Shown here: piece after piece, positions 9,766 to 17,897 of the stretch | Numbering within the stretch: position 1 is the stretch's first letter | Layout of the letters: the number at the start of each line of letters is the position of its first letter | DNA from: Chara braunii | Taxonomy: Eukaryota > Streptophyta > Charophyceae > Charales > Characeae | Assembly (NCBI GenBank): GCA_003427395.1 | Contig: BFEA01000244.1 | Location: 463,370 to 491,722 of the forward strand | DNA length: 28,353 nucleotides | Direction of reading: 5' to 3' | Program-made: the position numbers and the translations under genes | The notes under the pieces: generated by a model | Databases searched by the model: none | Told to the model about the DNA's origin: nothing | What the model saw: the letters and a program-made list of their open reading frames with translations, nothing else

Positions 9766-10727
9766 GCTGAGGAGTCCCCATAAGTTTGGGGAACCCCAGC
9801 GCTTTGTTTTATTTTGGTTTGCATGGAGGAGTCAGACTCTTCTATAAGTTTAGGGGGTCTGATTACTCTGGAGGCTGGGATGTCCCCATAAGTTTGGGGA
9901 GACCCAGAGATATGGTTTGAATGGAGGGTCAGGCTGTTCTGTAAGTTCAGGTGGCCTGACTGCTCTGATTTGTAAGAGGTTTGATTGTGCTTGATTTTCA
10001 AGGACTCAGGGCGCTCAATAAGTTTTGGTGCCTTGGGTTGCTTTGTTTTCATTGGGATTTTACTTGTTTCTTTGATTTCTGAATGAGGAGACCGAGCTGT
10101 TCTGTAAGTTCAGGTGGCTCAGTCTCTTCCTGCTCTTTATTCCGAAGAATTAATCTTGGCAAAGAGGCAGACCCTTCTGTAAGTTCAGGGGGTTTTGACT
10201 CGATGCCACACATATAATGGCTCAGATAGAAACGAATCTGGCAGAGAGTTACGACCCTTCTGTAAGTTCAGGGGGTCTGGCTCAAAGCCTCGCACATGCT
10301 GGAACCCAATGGTTATAACTTGGTTATACTTTATTACTACTCTATCTAAGAACGAGCTAATCAGACTGTTCTATAAGTTTAGGTGGTCTGACTATAGCCG
10401 TATCACAACTTGCAGAAAGTACAACTAAGAATAGAATTGATGGTAAGCTGGGGCAGGCTGAACTTAAGTTAGTTCAGTCATATGCAACCTTAGAGGACAA
10501 AGGTAAAGATAAGTATATGTAACTTGGATACTTTAAACAGTCCAGGACGACTAGAGTGGTATAGTCATGTGCCCAAAGAAGAGAAAAGTAGTTGTGCCCT
10601 CTGTTTGTGTATACTTGGCCAAGTCAGAATGCTCTATAAGTTTAGGTATTCTGACTCTAGGCCTGGCTAAGTTGAGTTGTTCTGTAAGTTCAGGCGGCCT
10701 GACCTATGCCCTATGTAAGTTGGGTAT
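9766..10727 (+). repeat. array of 13 hairpins with invariant TAAGTT loop
   Basis: TAAGTT occurs at 9781, 9845, 9889, 9942, 10019, 10105, 10180, 10263, 10374, 10465, 10637, 10685 and 10716. Almost every copy lies at the tip of an inverted repeat. The pairs next to the loop differ but stay complementary: CTG/CAG (five copies), CTA/TAG (three), CCCCA/TGGGG (two), CAA/TTG and GAACT/AGTTC. Outer stems also differ but pair: GTCAGGC/GCCTGAC (9928/9954), AGTCAGAAT/ATTCTGACT (10622/10648), GAGC/GCTC plus GAGAC/GTCTC (10088-10126), CTGGG/CCCAG (9875/9903). Copies at 10180, 10685 and 10716 are weaker. No open frame spans the array. I do not recognise the family. Confidence 0.85.
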
Positions 10728-10846
10728 GATGGGTTAAATCATTTAGAGATCATGAACTATTGTTTGTCCTGGTTAACTTGGGATTGGCGAGAGTACTTAC
10801 CTTTGTGGTATGGCTTGCATGTGACTGAGTGAGGCCACTACTTAGT

Positions 10847-10898
10847 CTGAGTTTCAGGTTGATAGGTAGTTGCTGAGTTTCAGGTTGATATGTAGTTA
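10847..10898. repeat. 26-bp direct tandem duplication
   Basis: Two adjacent 26-bp copies starting CTGAGTTTCAGGTTGATA, at 10847-10872 and 10873-10898, with two differences seen. Confidence 0.85.
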
Positions 10899-11020
10899 CT
10901 TTAGTTGCTCGCCACGTGCTAGAGCCATAGGAGTTAGTGTCAATTCCTGTATTTTCTGTAATAACTTTTTTTACTTAAATCAATTCTTGCATTTTCTGGG
11001 ATTTTTTCCTATACTTTGCA

Positions 11021-11582
11021 TTGTATAAATCTTGGCAAGCCACTTTCTCTACGGGAAGCGCTGCCGAAAGTTTTACAAATCCAAAGAGTTAGTTAAATCT
11101 TGCCTTGTCCAAACTTGACTTGTCTTTGTGACTTAGTAAAAATATGGGAAGCCTCCCTTTCTAAAAGGAGTGATGCCCAAATTTTTGCTAATTCAGGGAG
11201 TTAGTCAAAAGTTTGGCTTGTCAAAGTTTGACTTATCTTTTCATTATATCTGGCTTAGTAAAAATATGGAAAACCTCCTTTTCTAAAGGGAGTGCTGCCC
11301 AAATTTTTACTAATTCGGGGAGTTAGTCAAATTTTCGACTTCTCAAAATTCAGCTTGTCTAAATTTCATATATGACTTAGTAAAATTCGGAGAAGCCTCC
11401 TTTTCTAAAGCGAGCGCTGCCCAAAATTTTGCTAATTCAGGGAGTTAGACAAAATTGGGCTTTGGAGAGTCAAGGGTTATTTTTGATTTCATATTTAGGC
11501 TTATATAAATTATGAGAGAGCACTTTTCCTACGGGAAGCGTTGCCAAAATTTCCCTGTTTTCAGAGGAGTTAGATTATTTTC
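11021..11582 (+). repeat. tandem array of five ~85-124 bp units, each with a hairpin
   Basis: Units start near 11021, 11131, 11252, 11374 and 11498. Shared parts in order are a (C)TTAGTAAAA or TATAAAT head, a hairpin, GCCCAAATTTTTGCTAATTC and GGAGTTAG. The hairpin differs between units but still pairs: CTTTTC-CTAC-GGGAAG in unit 5 (similar in unit 1) against CTCCTTTT/AAAGGGAG in unit 3. GGCA (11034-11037) and TGCC (11062-11065) could close the unit 1 hairpin. There is no coding frame. The family is unknown to me. Confidence 0.8.
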
Positions 11583-12160
11583 AACAGGTGGCGCTAGAGA
11601 GTGTTATATGGAGGTGTGCTATGGAGGTTTATCCCCCATATGCTGATGATTTAGCCTGGACATTTGACCTATCTTGTGTTACAGGTCCTTTGGGTTGTCT
11701 GATTCAAGGTCAGGACTAGATTCGGTTTGATCCCTTGAGGATCATTATCTGTTATCACTGATAACAGGTCGGTTGCCGATTCGTCGGTTTACGACTCAAT
11801 TCCAACCCACCCTTCACACTCAACCTAAAAAGCTTTAGCCCTGGTGATTACATTGTTTCGTTATGGTTTCACCCGGACTTTTATTGAATGGCCATTTAAC
11901 AAAGGTACTGAGTATTTAATTAAGGTTGGTTGGACAAGAGGTTGGGGCTTGCATGGCTAAAGCAAGGGGTATGAATGTTGAAGGTGGTTGGGGTTGACTC
12001 CGTGTAGTGCGTGGGCTGTCGATTGACTCGTTGATGTGATTTACAGGTATGTGTTATGAATTAGATTCTGGATTTGGTTGCCTGCGATCACATATATACG
12101 TATGGCTGTGAGGGACCCCAATGAGACTGTGAGAAGTGATCGTCACATATCTTTCCCCTT
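11583..12160. other. no feature recognised
   Basis: Unique-looking DNA of mixed composition. I see no frame with family-like sequence and no strong repeat. A short ATAACAG/CTGTTAT-type inverted repeat occurs near 11747-11767. Confidence 0.5.
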
Positions 12161-12226
12161 TATATATATATATATATATATATATACAATATATATATAT
12201 ATATACAATATATATATATATATATA
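12161..12226. repeat. TA microsatellite interrupted by ACAAT
   Basis: Three TA runs separated by two ACAAT interruptions. The regular spacing suggests expansion of a larger unit. Confidence 0.9.
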
Positions 12227-12513
12227 CATGGGTGTACGTAGGGTGAATGCCTGCATGGGTTAAGGGGCCCCGTACAAAAGAGGATACTTAGAAGGTAAGA
12301 CTGAGAAGCCTAGGGATGATCTCTTCGTTTATTTTTTGCTTGTTCTTCTTGAGAATTTTCTTAGTCGGACGTTGGTCCTGGGCCGGGATTCGAGGTCCTT
12401 GTCCAGGACATCTCAAGCCCTAGGGTCTGCAGAGGAGGGGTTTTCCCTCGCGCAGAGCCTATTTGCCTTGCCTACCGAGACGCCCACATCAAAGGCCGGA
12501 GGTCTCGTGGCGG

Positions 12514-12717
12514 TTGCACGACTATTCCTTCAGTCGTGCAATGTCGTGAAGGGTTCGACCCTCACGACGCTTCGAGTCTGACACTTGAGTGTCATAAGCG
12601 GTACTCGGATCCACGAGGGACCGCTTGATTATGGGCACTACATAGTACTCCATCATCGCGACTGCTTGCGTACGCTTGCATTGCGAGTCGATATGCGATA
12701 GCCCTGCGTGCGCGCAG
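12514..12717. other. cluster of five strong inverted repeats
   Basis: Perfect stems read directly: TTGCACGACT (12514-12523)/AGTCGTGCAA (12532-12541); GTCGTG (12543-12548)/CACGAC (12563-12568) with inner AGGG/CCCT and loop TTCGA; GACAC (12580-12584)/GTGTC (12589-12593); AAGCGGT (12596-12602)/ACCGCTT (12620-12626) with inner CTCG/CGAG; CTGCG (12704-12708)/CGCAG (12713-12717). The first four are almost contiguous. The function is unknown. The open frames overlapping them are not protein-like. Confidence 0.75.
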
Positions 12718-13513
12718 TTTTATATTAAGTCTCATGCGCGACGCCTACCCGATTTCCGCATTGGAAAGTTATGGGTTGGCTACCGAGGGGCTAGGAGCGT
12801 TGTTGCGTTGTTTGTGTTGTGTCGTTTCGTATGTGTGCGTGTGTGTGTTTTATTTTTGTGTTCGTAAAGTGGTGTGCGCGTGGTGTGTGGAATACGTCCT
12901 AGTCGACCAACGACGGGCCGCGCTTGGGACTTCAGCCCCCCAAGATGTCGGTTCGCGTGCGGGTCCGATAGAGGCGTATTACCGCACGTACCGCCTATGC
13001 TACAGCGAACGAGAAACGCCCTCGGCTGTTCCACCTCTGCGATTGCAACTGATTAGCTTTCGTACTGTGGACTGGTAGCTCGGCGGGGATACGCCCACCG
13101 AAGGGAAGTGACGGTTCCCATAAGGTGTAGGTAAGTCGTGCCTCGCGTAGGCCCTATCCTGTCGTAGGGGCTCGCGAGAGGTATGGCTGGCGCACTCGGC
13201 CGGAGCGGCTTGTGAAAGCTCCATGTATATTGCGATGAAGGGTTTCAAAAACCAACTCCTGCGTGACGCGGCCGGGAGGGTCTTGCGCTGCCCTGATGCG
13301 GTGCCGGACCGATGCGCTCGACAGCGCCCTGACAGGCTCAGTGCGCTTGTTCAGTACAACTACTGAACTCCTGAATTCACCGCTTGAAATCTTCTTCCCT
13401 GTTGTCTCAGTATTGGAGAAGATGAATCGCCATGAAACTCCTCGCCATTAGATCGCCAGATGAAGAAGATGCCTCTATTGCACTCAACCCTCAGTGCTCC
13501 AATCCCCATCCCA
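12718..13513. other. non-coding, with further inverted repeats
   Basis: No gene recognised. CTTGGG (12923-12928)/CCCAAG (12939-12944) and the large hairpin CTCGCG (13142-13147)/CGCGAG (13173-13178), with inner CCCTA/TAGGG and an 8-nt loop, continue the hairpin-rich character. The last part (about 13350-13513) would be the leader of EL3 on the minus strand, but no gag-like frame follows. Confidence 0.55.
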
Positions 13514-13522
13514 CTCTGATAC
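13514..13522 (-). other. EL3 primer binding site core (initiator Met type)
   Basis: Minus-strand GTATCAGAG matches the core of the plant TGGTATCAGAGC primer site. It lies five bases from the LTR end, preceded by TTA instead of TG. Confidence 0.65.
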
Positions 13523-13526
13523 TAAC

Positions 13527-13885
13527 TGTTATGAACTTGGTTGTCTGACGATTTTTACCGCCACTCGCACACAGATAGTCTCATACACGCCCATACATAC
13601 ATAAGAGAAGGGAGAGAGGAGACAGAGTCCAAACTGTACACAGATCAAAATAGGCAGCGGAATACAGCTATGCACAGGTGGGGAGAAGACACACAGTGTT
13701 CCTCACTCTCTGACAGTACTCCCAACAACCAATCACAAGAAGAAACCTGCGAGGATAACAATCGGAATCACACTGATGATGAGCCAATTAAAACCAAATA
13801 TCGGTACAGAGTTTGTTCCAGTGTCTCGCCACTCTCAGAACCCCACACTCCACTCTCTACCCTACACCCCGTTAGTAGCGTAACA
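13527..13885 (-). mobile_element. EL3: lone 5' LTR of a second retrotransposon type
   Basis: On the minus strand it begins TGTTACG and ends CATAACA, a 7-bp terminal inverted repeat with one mismatch, and a primer site follows. The body (CT-rich, with a GTGTGTCTTCTCC stretch before the end) resembles an R-U5 region. At 359 bp with such ends it looks Ty1/copia-like, but no coding domain is linked to it. Thus it is a truncated or non-autonomous element. No second LTR copy was seen in the window. Confidence 0.65.
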
Positions 13886-14260
13886 CCGAAATGGCCTCCC
13901 AGAGGCCAGCGCCAACCACCCAGATGAAGAACATATCCTGTGATGAAGTCTTCAGTGCCGATGAACAACTCTGACGAAGAACCGGCAGCTATGGCTGCCG
14001 CCACCCACGAATACTCAGTGAAAAGCCTCGAGATAGCGCGGCCAGGCGCAGATACCCCCAGGGTAGATGCGCTGAGGATATCCCAGCTCTGACAACCTTC
14101 AGAAGGCCGGCTATGGCTGCCGTCCACGGCAAAGGTCTCAGGATGCCGCCTGTAGACAATTACCACCGCCAACTTGCTTGGCTTCTCCAAATGCTGCTTC
14201 GCAAGAATGAACTGCCAAAAGTCCTGAACCGATTTCCCTAAACTATTAATAGATCTAGAC
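13886..14260 (-). CDS. possible protein-coding fragment, unknown family
   Basis: A minus frame is open from about 14260 to the EL3 LTR edge, then runs a little into it (to 13768). The composition is protein-like (for example QDFWQFILAKQHLEKPSK near the start), with no low-complexity bias. I recognise no domain. The LTR could have inserted into this frame and cut it. No start codon can be defended, and it may be a chance frame or a remnant of an older element. Confidence 0.25.
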
Positions 14261-14637
14261 TACTCTAACCTAGGCCTAAACCTGACTGACTGGACCGATC
14301 GGTACCGTTTCCAGTTTCGGCCTCTCGGCTTCTACCTACCCAGCTATAGGCTATAGGACCGTCTATCGGTATAGGCCCTTCGGGCCTGTCCGTCCTAGGG
14401 GTAGCCCGGGTCTGCTATACGCAGTGGGGGTAGCTGTAGGAAATTCGGGTTAGTGCTGGGCCTATATTTCCCATATTTGCAGATATGTCCCTCACGAATT
14501 TTCCGTACAGGTAGGTCTCTTCGTTAGCCCTCAGCCAAACAAAATTATGAATCTACCCTACCGCTGTTACTGTACGGCCTCGCAGTCAGGCTCGGCAGTC
14601 AAAATCAGAAAGCCATTGCAGCTATATCACGATCACA
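14261..14637. other. intergenic, hairpin-containing
   Basis: No frame recognised. AGGCCC (14373-14378)/GGGCCT (14382-14387) is a perfect 6-bp stem with a 3-nt loop, and CTATAGG words recur near 14342-14375. The reading frame of the downstream RT fragment is open from about 14551 but shows no RT motif before 14640. Confidence 0.5.
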
Positions 14638-14960
14638 ATGCAGCAGATTCGGGAGATGCTTGAATTCCAGCTCACGACCTCTTTTGGTTCATGTCAGGCA
14701 CAGCCTATCAGACAGGTATCTGGGATCCCAATGGGCCGGGCTACGAGCCCCGCTCTGGCGTGTATCCCGTGTGCCCACGCGGACTTCCAGTTTATGGCTT
14801 CCTTGGGGAAAGACAAAGCTTTGTGTGATGGGATTCGAGTGATGGACGATATCACTCTGTTTGTAGGCTATTCTGCAGGGGAATTGGGAGCAATGGTTAA
14901 GGCTGAAGCCATGGTCCAGACCTTCGTGGAGAGTTAGACAGAGGGGATCATCCTCACTGA
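14638..14960 (+). pseudogene. reverse transcriptase fragment, palm part (split by EL2)
   Basis: The plus frame encodes two RT palm motifs: QVSGIPMGRATSPALA (motif B type, G-I-P-M-G...S-P-L-A, near residue 26) and RVMDDITLF (motif C with the catalytic Asp pair, near residue 68). The x-M-D-D form and G-I-P-M-G block differ from the Y-L-D-D of the two Ty3 elements here, so this is another RT class. Penelope-like or domesticated rvt-like enzymes are candidates, but I cannot decide. Upstream motifs (fingers, motif A) are not visible, so it is 5'-truncated. A TAG stop (14935-14937) precedes the EL2 insertion by 23 bp. The frame resumes beyond EL2 at 23754. Confidence 0.65.
14957..14960. repeat. EL2 target site duplication, left copy
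   Basis: CTGA just before the LTR equals CTGA at 23750-23753 just after the other LTR. If the LTR's terminal A is counted as target, the duplication is ACTGA (5 bp), the usual Ty3 length. Confidence 0.8.
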
Positions 14961-15972
14961 TGCAATGTGCCCAGTCGTGATAATCAGTCGTCACTCGGAA
15001 AGACAAAGTAGACGAACGCTGCTGATCAATCAAAATAATAATGATTTCCAATGAGAGAGAAGACATACACAGACGAGAGAGGGAGGAGGGAGAATAGACT
15101 TTGAGAGGGTGGAAGAGTCTCCTCCCTACAACCCACTTTCTCTTCGGGCACTTCCTCCTCCTAACCGCATAATCTTGTCTCAAGCAGAGATCCGGATATC
15201 CAAGACACTGTAGACCAATAGTGCCACGTGGCACCAGCAGACCAGTCATCAAGCAGCAACGTGACAACGAAGATGAAGACACCAGGTACGTATCACGACC
15301 CAAACCACAGTCCTGAATCCTTCTTCCGAATACTTGTCAAGCAGAACAGCAATACAGGCGCCCAGCGCCTTCCATCTCAGCAGCAATACTANGTGGCAGC
15401 AGCCACGAAGATGACACGTGGCATNTGCCATNTCGACAACCCCTCAGACANTAGTGCGCCAGCCAGCATGCTGGTCGCACAGCACACTCAAGCCACGAAC
15501 CAGCGACGAGCGCCGGTCGTCCAGTTCTCCCCGCAGCGTCTCCAAACAAGACAGCATAGAGCCTGCCTTGACGCGAGAGCGTCGAGTCCCCCTCCACTCC
15601 AGACGAGAGTCTCCCCCCGAATCCAGGAAGTCAGCCCAATATGTAGTGTTGACGGCGGGGTCTGGGCCCCAGTCCTCAAGTCAGACACGGTCGAGATCGA
15701 TTGTCGTCGACGNCCTGGATTGGGTTGAAACTGTATCCTCCTTGGTCCACCGTTCTGACTGGGTACCTGCACACATACAAGTCGATGCACANGACCAAGG
15801 GCCTGGGCGAGGTACCTGGACCTACAGTTCACTTTGACCTTTGAATTTCTTGCTGTGCGTGGTCACACAGCACCCGCAGCGGCCTGAGGCCGAGCAGCGC
15901 GTGGTTGCACTGCTCCCTGGGCCTGGGCTTGGGTTACAGCGCCCAGACCGCTGCTGAAAGTGGTTTACTGCA
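14961..15972 (-). repeat. EL2 3' LTR
   Basis: Ends are TGCA...TGCA. It matches 22739-23749 along its whole length. It carries six of the seven N bases of the window (15392, 15425, 15432, 15451, 15713, 15792), each at a G or C in the other LTR. ACGTGGC (G-box-like) words recur, for example GCCACGTGGC at 15223-15232. Open frames in both LTRs are paired copies of one non-coding sequence and are not called. No convincing polypurine tract precedes it on the minus strand; the best candidate is CGGCAGGAA. Confidence 0.95.
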
Positions 15973-16011
15973 TTCCTGCCGGCCCGAATTCGAGTTCCAC
16001 CGCAGAAATAC

Positions 16012-16425
16012 TTAAGACTTCAGTCCGCGTTCATAGCTAGCAACAATATCAGGAGCCGTATCCATCAGTTCCCGTCTGCTAAACCAACGGTCTTCAGAGG
16101 CATCTTGGAACTGGAATCTCACTTTATACTGCTTTTGAGGTCTGCCTCTTCCACAACTTGAAAAGTATCCATGGTCAGTAATTTTCTCAACCACATAGCT
16201 GCCATTCATAGAAGGAGGTATGGCAAATGGTCGGTGAGAAAATTCTGTTCCTTCTACATATGGAAGCAGCTTAGACGCGTGAAAGACAGGGTATGTCCGA
16301 AGATGAGGGGGAATGTCAATCCGGTATGATGGTCCTTCGGCATCCCCTATCACCTTGAGAACTTCCCAGGGTCCTAGATAGACAGGCATCAGTTTCTGAG
16401 AAACATCTTCTTCACCCAGACTAAG
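16012..16425 (-). pseudogene. EL2 integrase C-terminus and chromodomain
   Basis: This frame holds LMPVYLGPWEVLKVIG, the integrase GPY/F-like module, then a chromodomain: YVVEKITDHGYF (first strand), a basic linker, QYKVRFQFQDASEDRWFSRREL and a helix ending IVASYERG. A chromodomain after integrase defines chromoviruses and is known to guide integration to chromatin with particular histone marks. The frame is shifted from the integrase core by one base near 16420, in the segment after DLVWVK. Termination is at 16012-16014, 40 bp before the 3' LTR. Confidence 0.85.
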
Positions 16426-17150
16426 TCACCAACTTGAAAAGTAGACGGGTGTCGGTGTTTATTAGCTTGTTCAATCATGCGTTCTTGGGTTTTCCTTAGA
16501 TTTTCCTTTACCTTTTTTATGTCTTCTTGAAACAGAATGGCATATTCCTTAGTCCCTGGTGGAAGTCTAAGAAACTGGTCCCTTGTTAGAACATCTATGG
16601 GACGCTTAGGCTTCCAGCCTTTATGCAGTGCGTTAGGTGTGCGTCCCGTAGCGGTATGCACACTATTGTTATAGGCACCAGCAATCTTCGGTAAGTTATC
16701 GTCCCAGTCTATTTGTTCAGGACGGACATACATTCTCAGAAGTTGTTGGACTAAACGGTTCATTTGCTCAGACTGTCCATTCGTTTCAGGGTGTCTACCT
16801 GACGACATGGTGAGCCGTGTACCGTAGGCTTCCATCAATTTCTGCCAAGGCATGCTTGTGAATCTGACATCGCGGTCAAAGACGATAGACATAGGGAACC
16901 CATATTCAGTTACCCATCGCATCTGAAATTTAGCAATCACAAGCTCAGTCTTGGCTTCCGCAGGCAAGGGTATGAACATAGCATATTTAGAGAAACGATC
17001 AACCACAACCATAACTTGACTATTGCTGTTTCGGGACTTGGTGAGTTTCATAAAGTCAATGGATACAGACTCACGTGGCTCACTCGGTATAGGTAGTGGT
17101 CGGAGTAACCCCAAAGGTTTCTCAGTAGACGGTTTGTTTCTCTGACATAC
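16389..17150 (-). pseudogene. EL2 integrase catalytic core
   Basis: DDE integrase that would join cDNA to the host chromosome. Catalytic Asp are in SIDFM and in VFDRDVRFTS (usually S-D-R-D), and the catalytic Glu is in GQSEQMNR; all three are present. The HHCC finger lies upstream (ECHD...GHFG), with its last Cys pair split by a TAA at 17151-17153 between the two Cys. The frame equals that of RT and RNase H, so only this stop separates them. It ends in a frameshift near 16420. Confidence 0.9.
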
Positions 17151-17897
17151 TTAGCATGTATGAACATATGTTAGCACATCCTCTTTCAAACCCTTCCATT
17201 CATAGTGCTTACGTACTTCAGCATACGTCTTCTTGAAACCAAAGTGTCCCTCTGTGTCATGACATTCCCCAATCAGCAGACTTTTAAGTTCTTCCTTGTG
17301 AGGAATGCATAATCTCTGTTCAGTTTGGTCCAACAAGAAGAGTAAGCCATCAGACAATCGGTAGTGAGGAAGTTGGGATGGATCCTTGGCTAGGATATCC
17401 ATGATTGGTTTCCAGACAGGGTCAGTGGCATATCCAGCGCGAATCTGAGCTTTCACATCATTCCCAACATCCAGGTAAGAGACGATAGCCCCAAAGAAGT
17501 CACTCCTCCTAGATAGTGCGTCTGCTACAACATTAGACTTACCTTTAATTGTTTTGAGTTCGAAATCAAAGGTATCAATAAAAGCAGACCAACGCACCAA
17601 CTTGTTAGACAATCGAGGTTGTGTCTTGATCCACTTTAGAGTCGAGTGGTCCGAGTACACAGTGAAGTGTCTGCCAAGGAGATAGTGTTTCCACGTTTCT
17701 AGGGCACAATTTAATACATATAACTCCCTTTCGTAGGTGGAGTTGGCGACTTTGTCGCACGGCAGTCGTTTAGACATAAACTCAATAGGGCGGTAGCCCT
17801 TGCCGTCGTCTTGCTGTAAGACAGCGCCAACACCATACTGACTTGCGTCAGTCGTAACAATGAAAGGAAGGGACGGGTCGACAATCTTGAGGACAGG
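17151..17897 (-). pseudogene. EL2 RNase H and integrase zinc finger
   Basis: Follows RT in the same frame after a TAA (17898-17900). It contains the TDASQYG start of RNase H, YERELYVL, YSDHSTLKW and NVVADALSRR (the four acidic catalytic positions present), then a linker and the integrase finger ECHDTEGHFG...VHTC. The stop TAA after VHTC takes the place of a residue inside the C-x2-C pair. Length and spacing are normal for Ty3. Confidence 0.9.

Noticed and set aside
9766-11582. CRISPR array
   Set aside because: Units are hairpins with variable stems and irregular spacing, not identical repeats with unique spacers, and the DNA is eukaryotic.
12514-13178. group I or group II intron, or rRNA fragment
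   Set aside because: I could not find a domain V-like hairpin, group I core motifs or any conserved rRNA segment.
13541-13927. 128-residue plus frame
   Set aside because: It lies almost wholly inside the EL3 LTR and has no domain.
15228-15837. open frames of 114-166 residues repeated at 23006-23615
   Set aside because: They are the two LTR copies of EL2; the frames conflict on both strands and show no domain.
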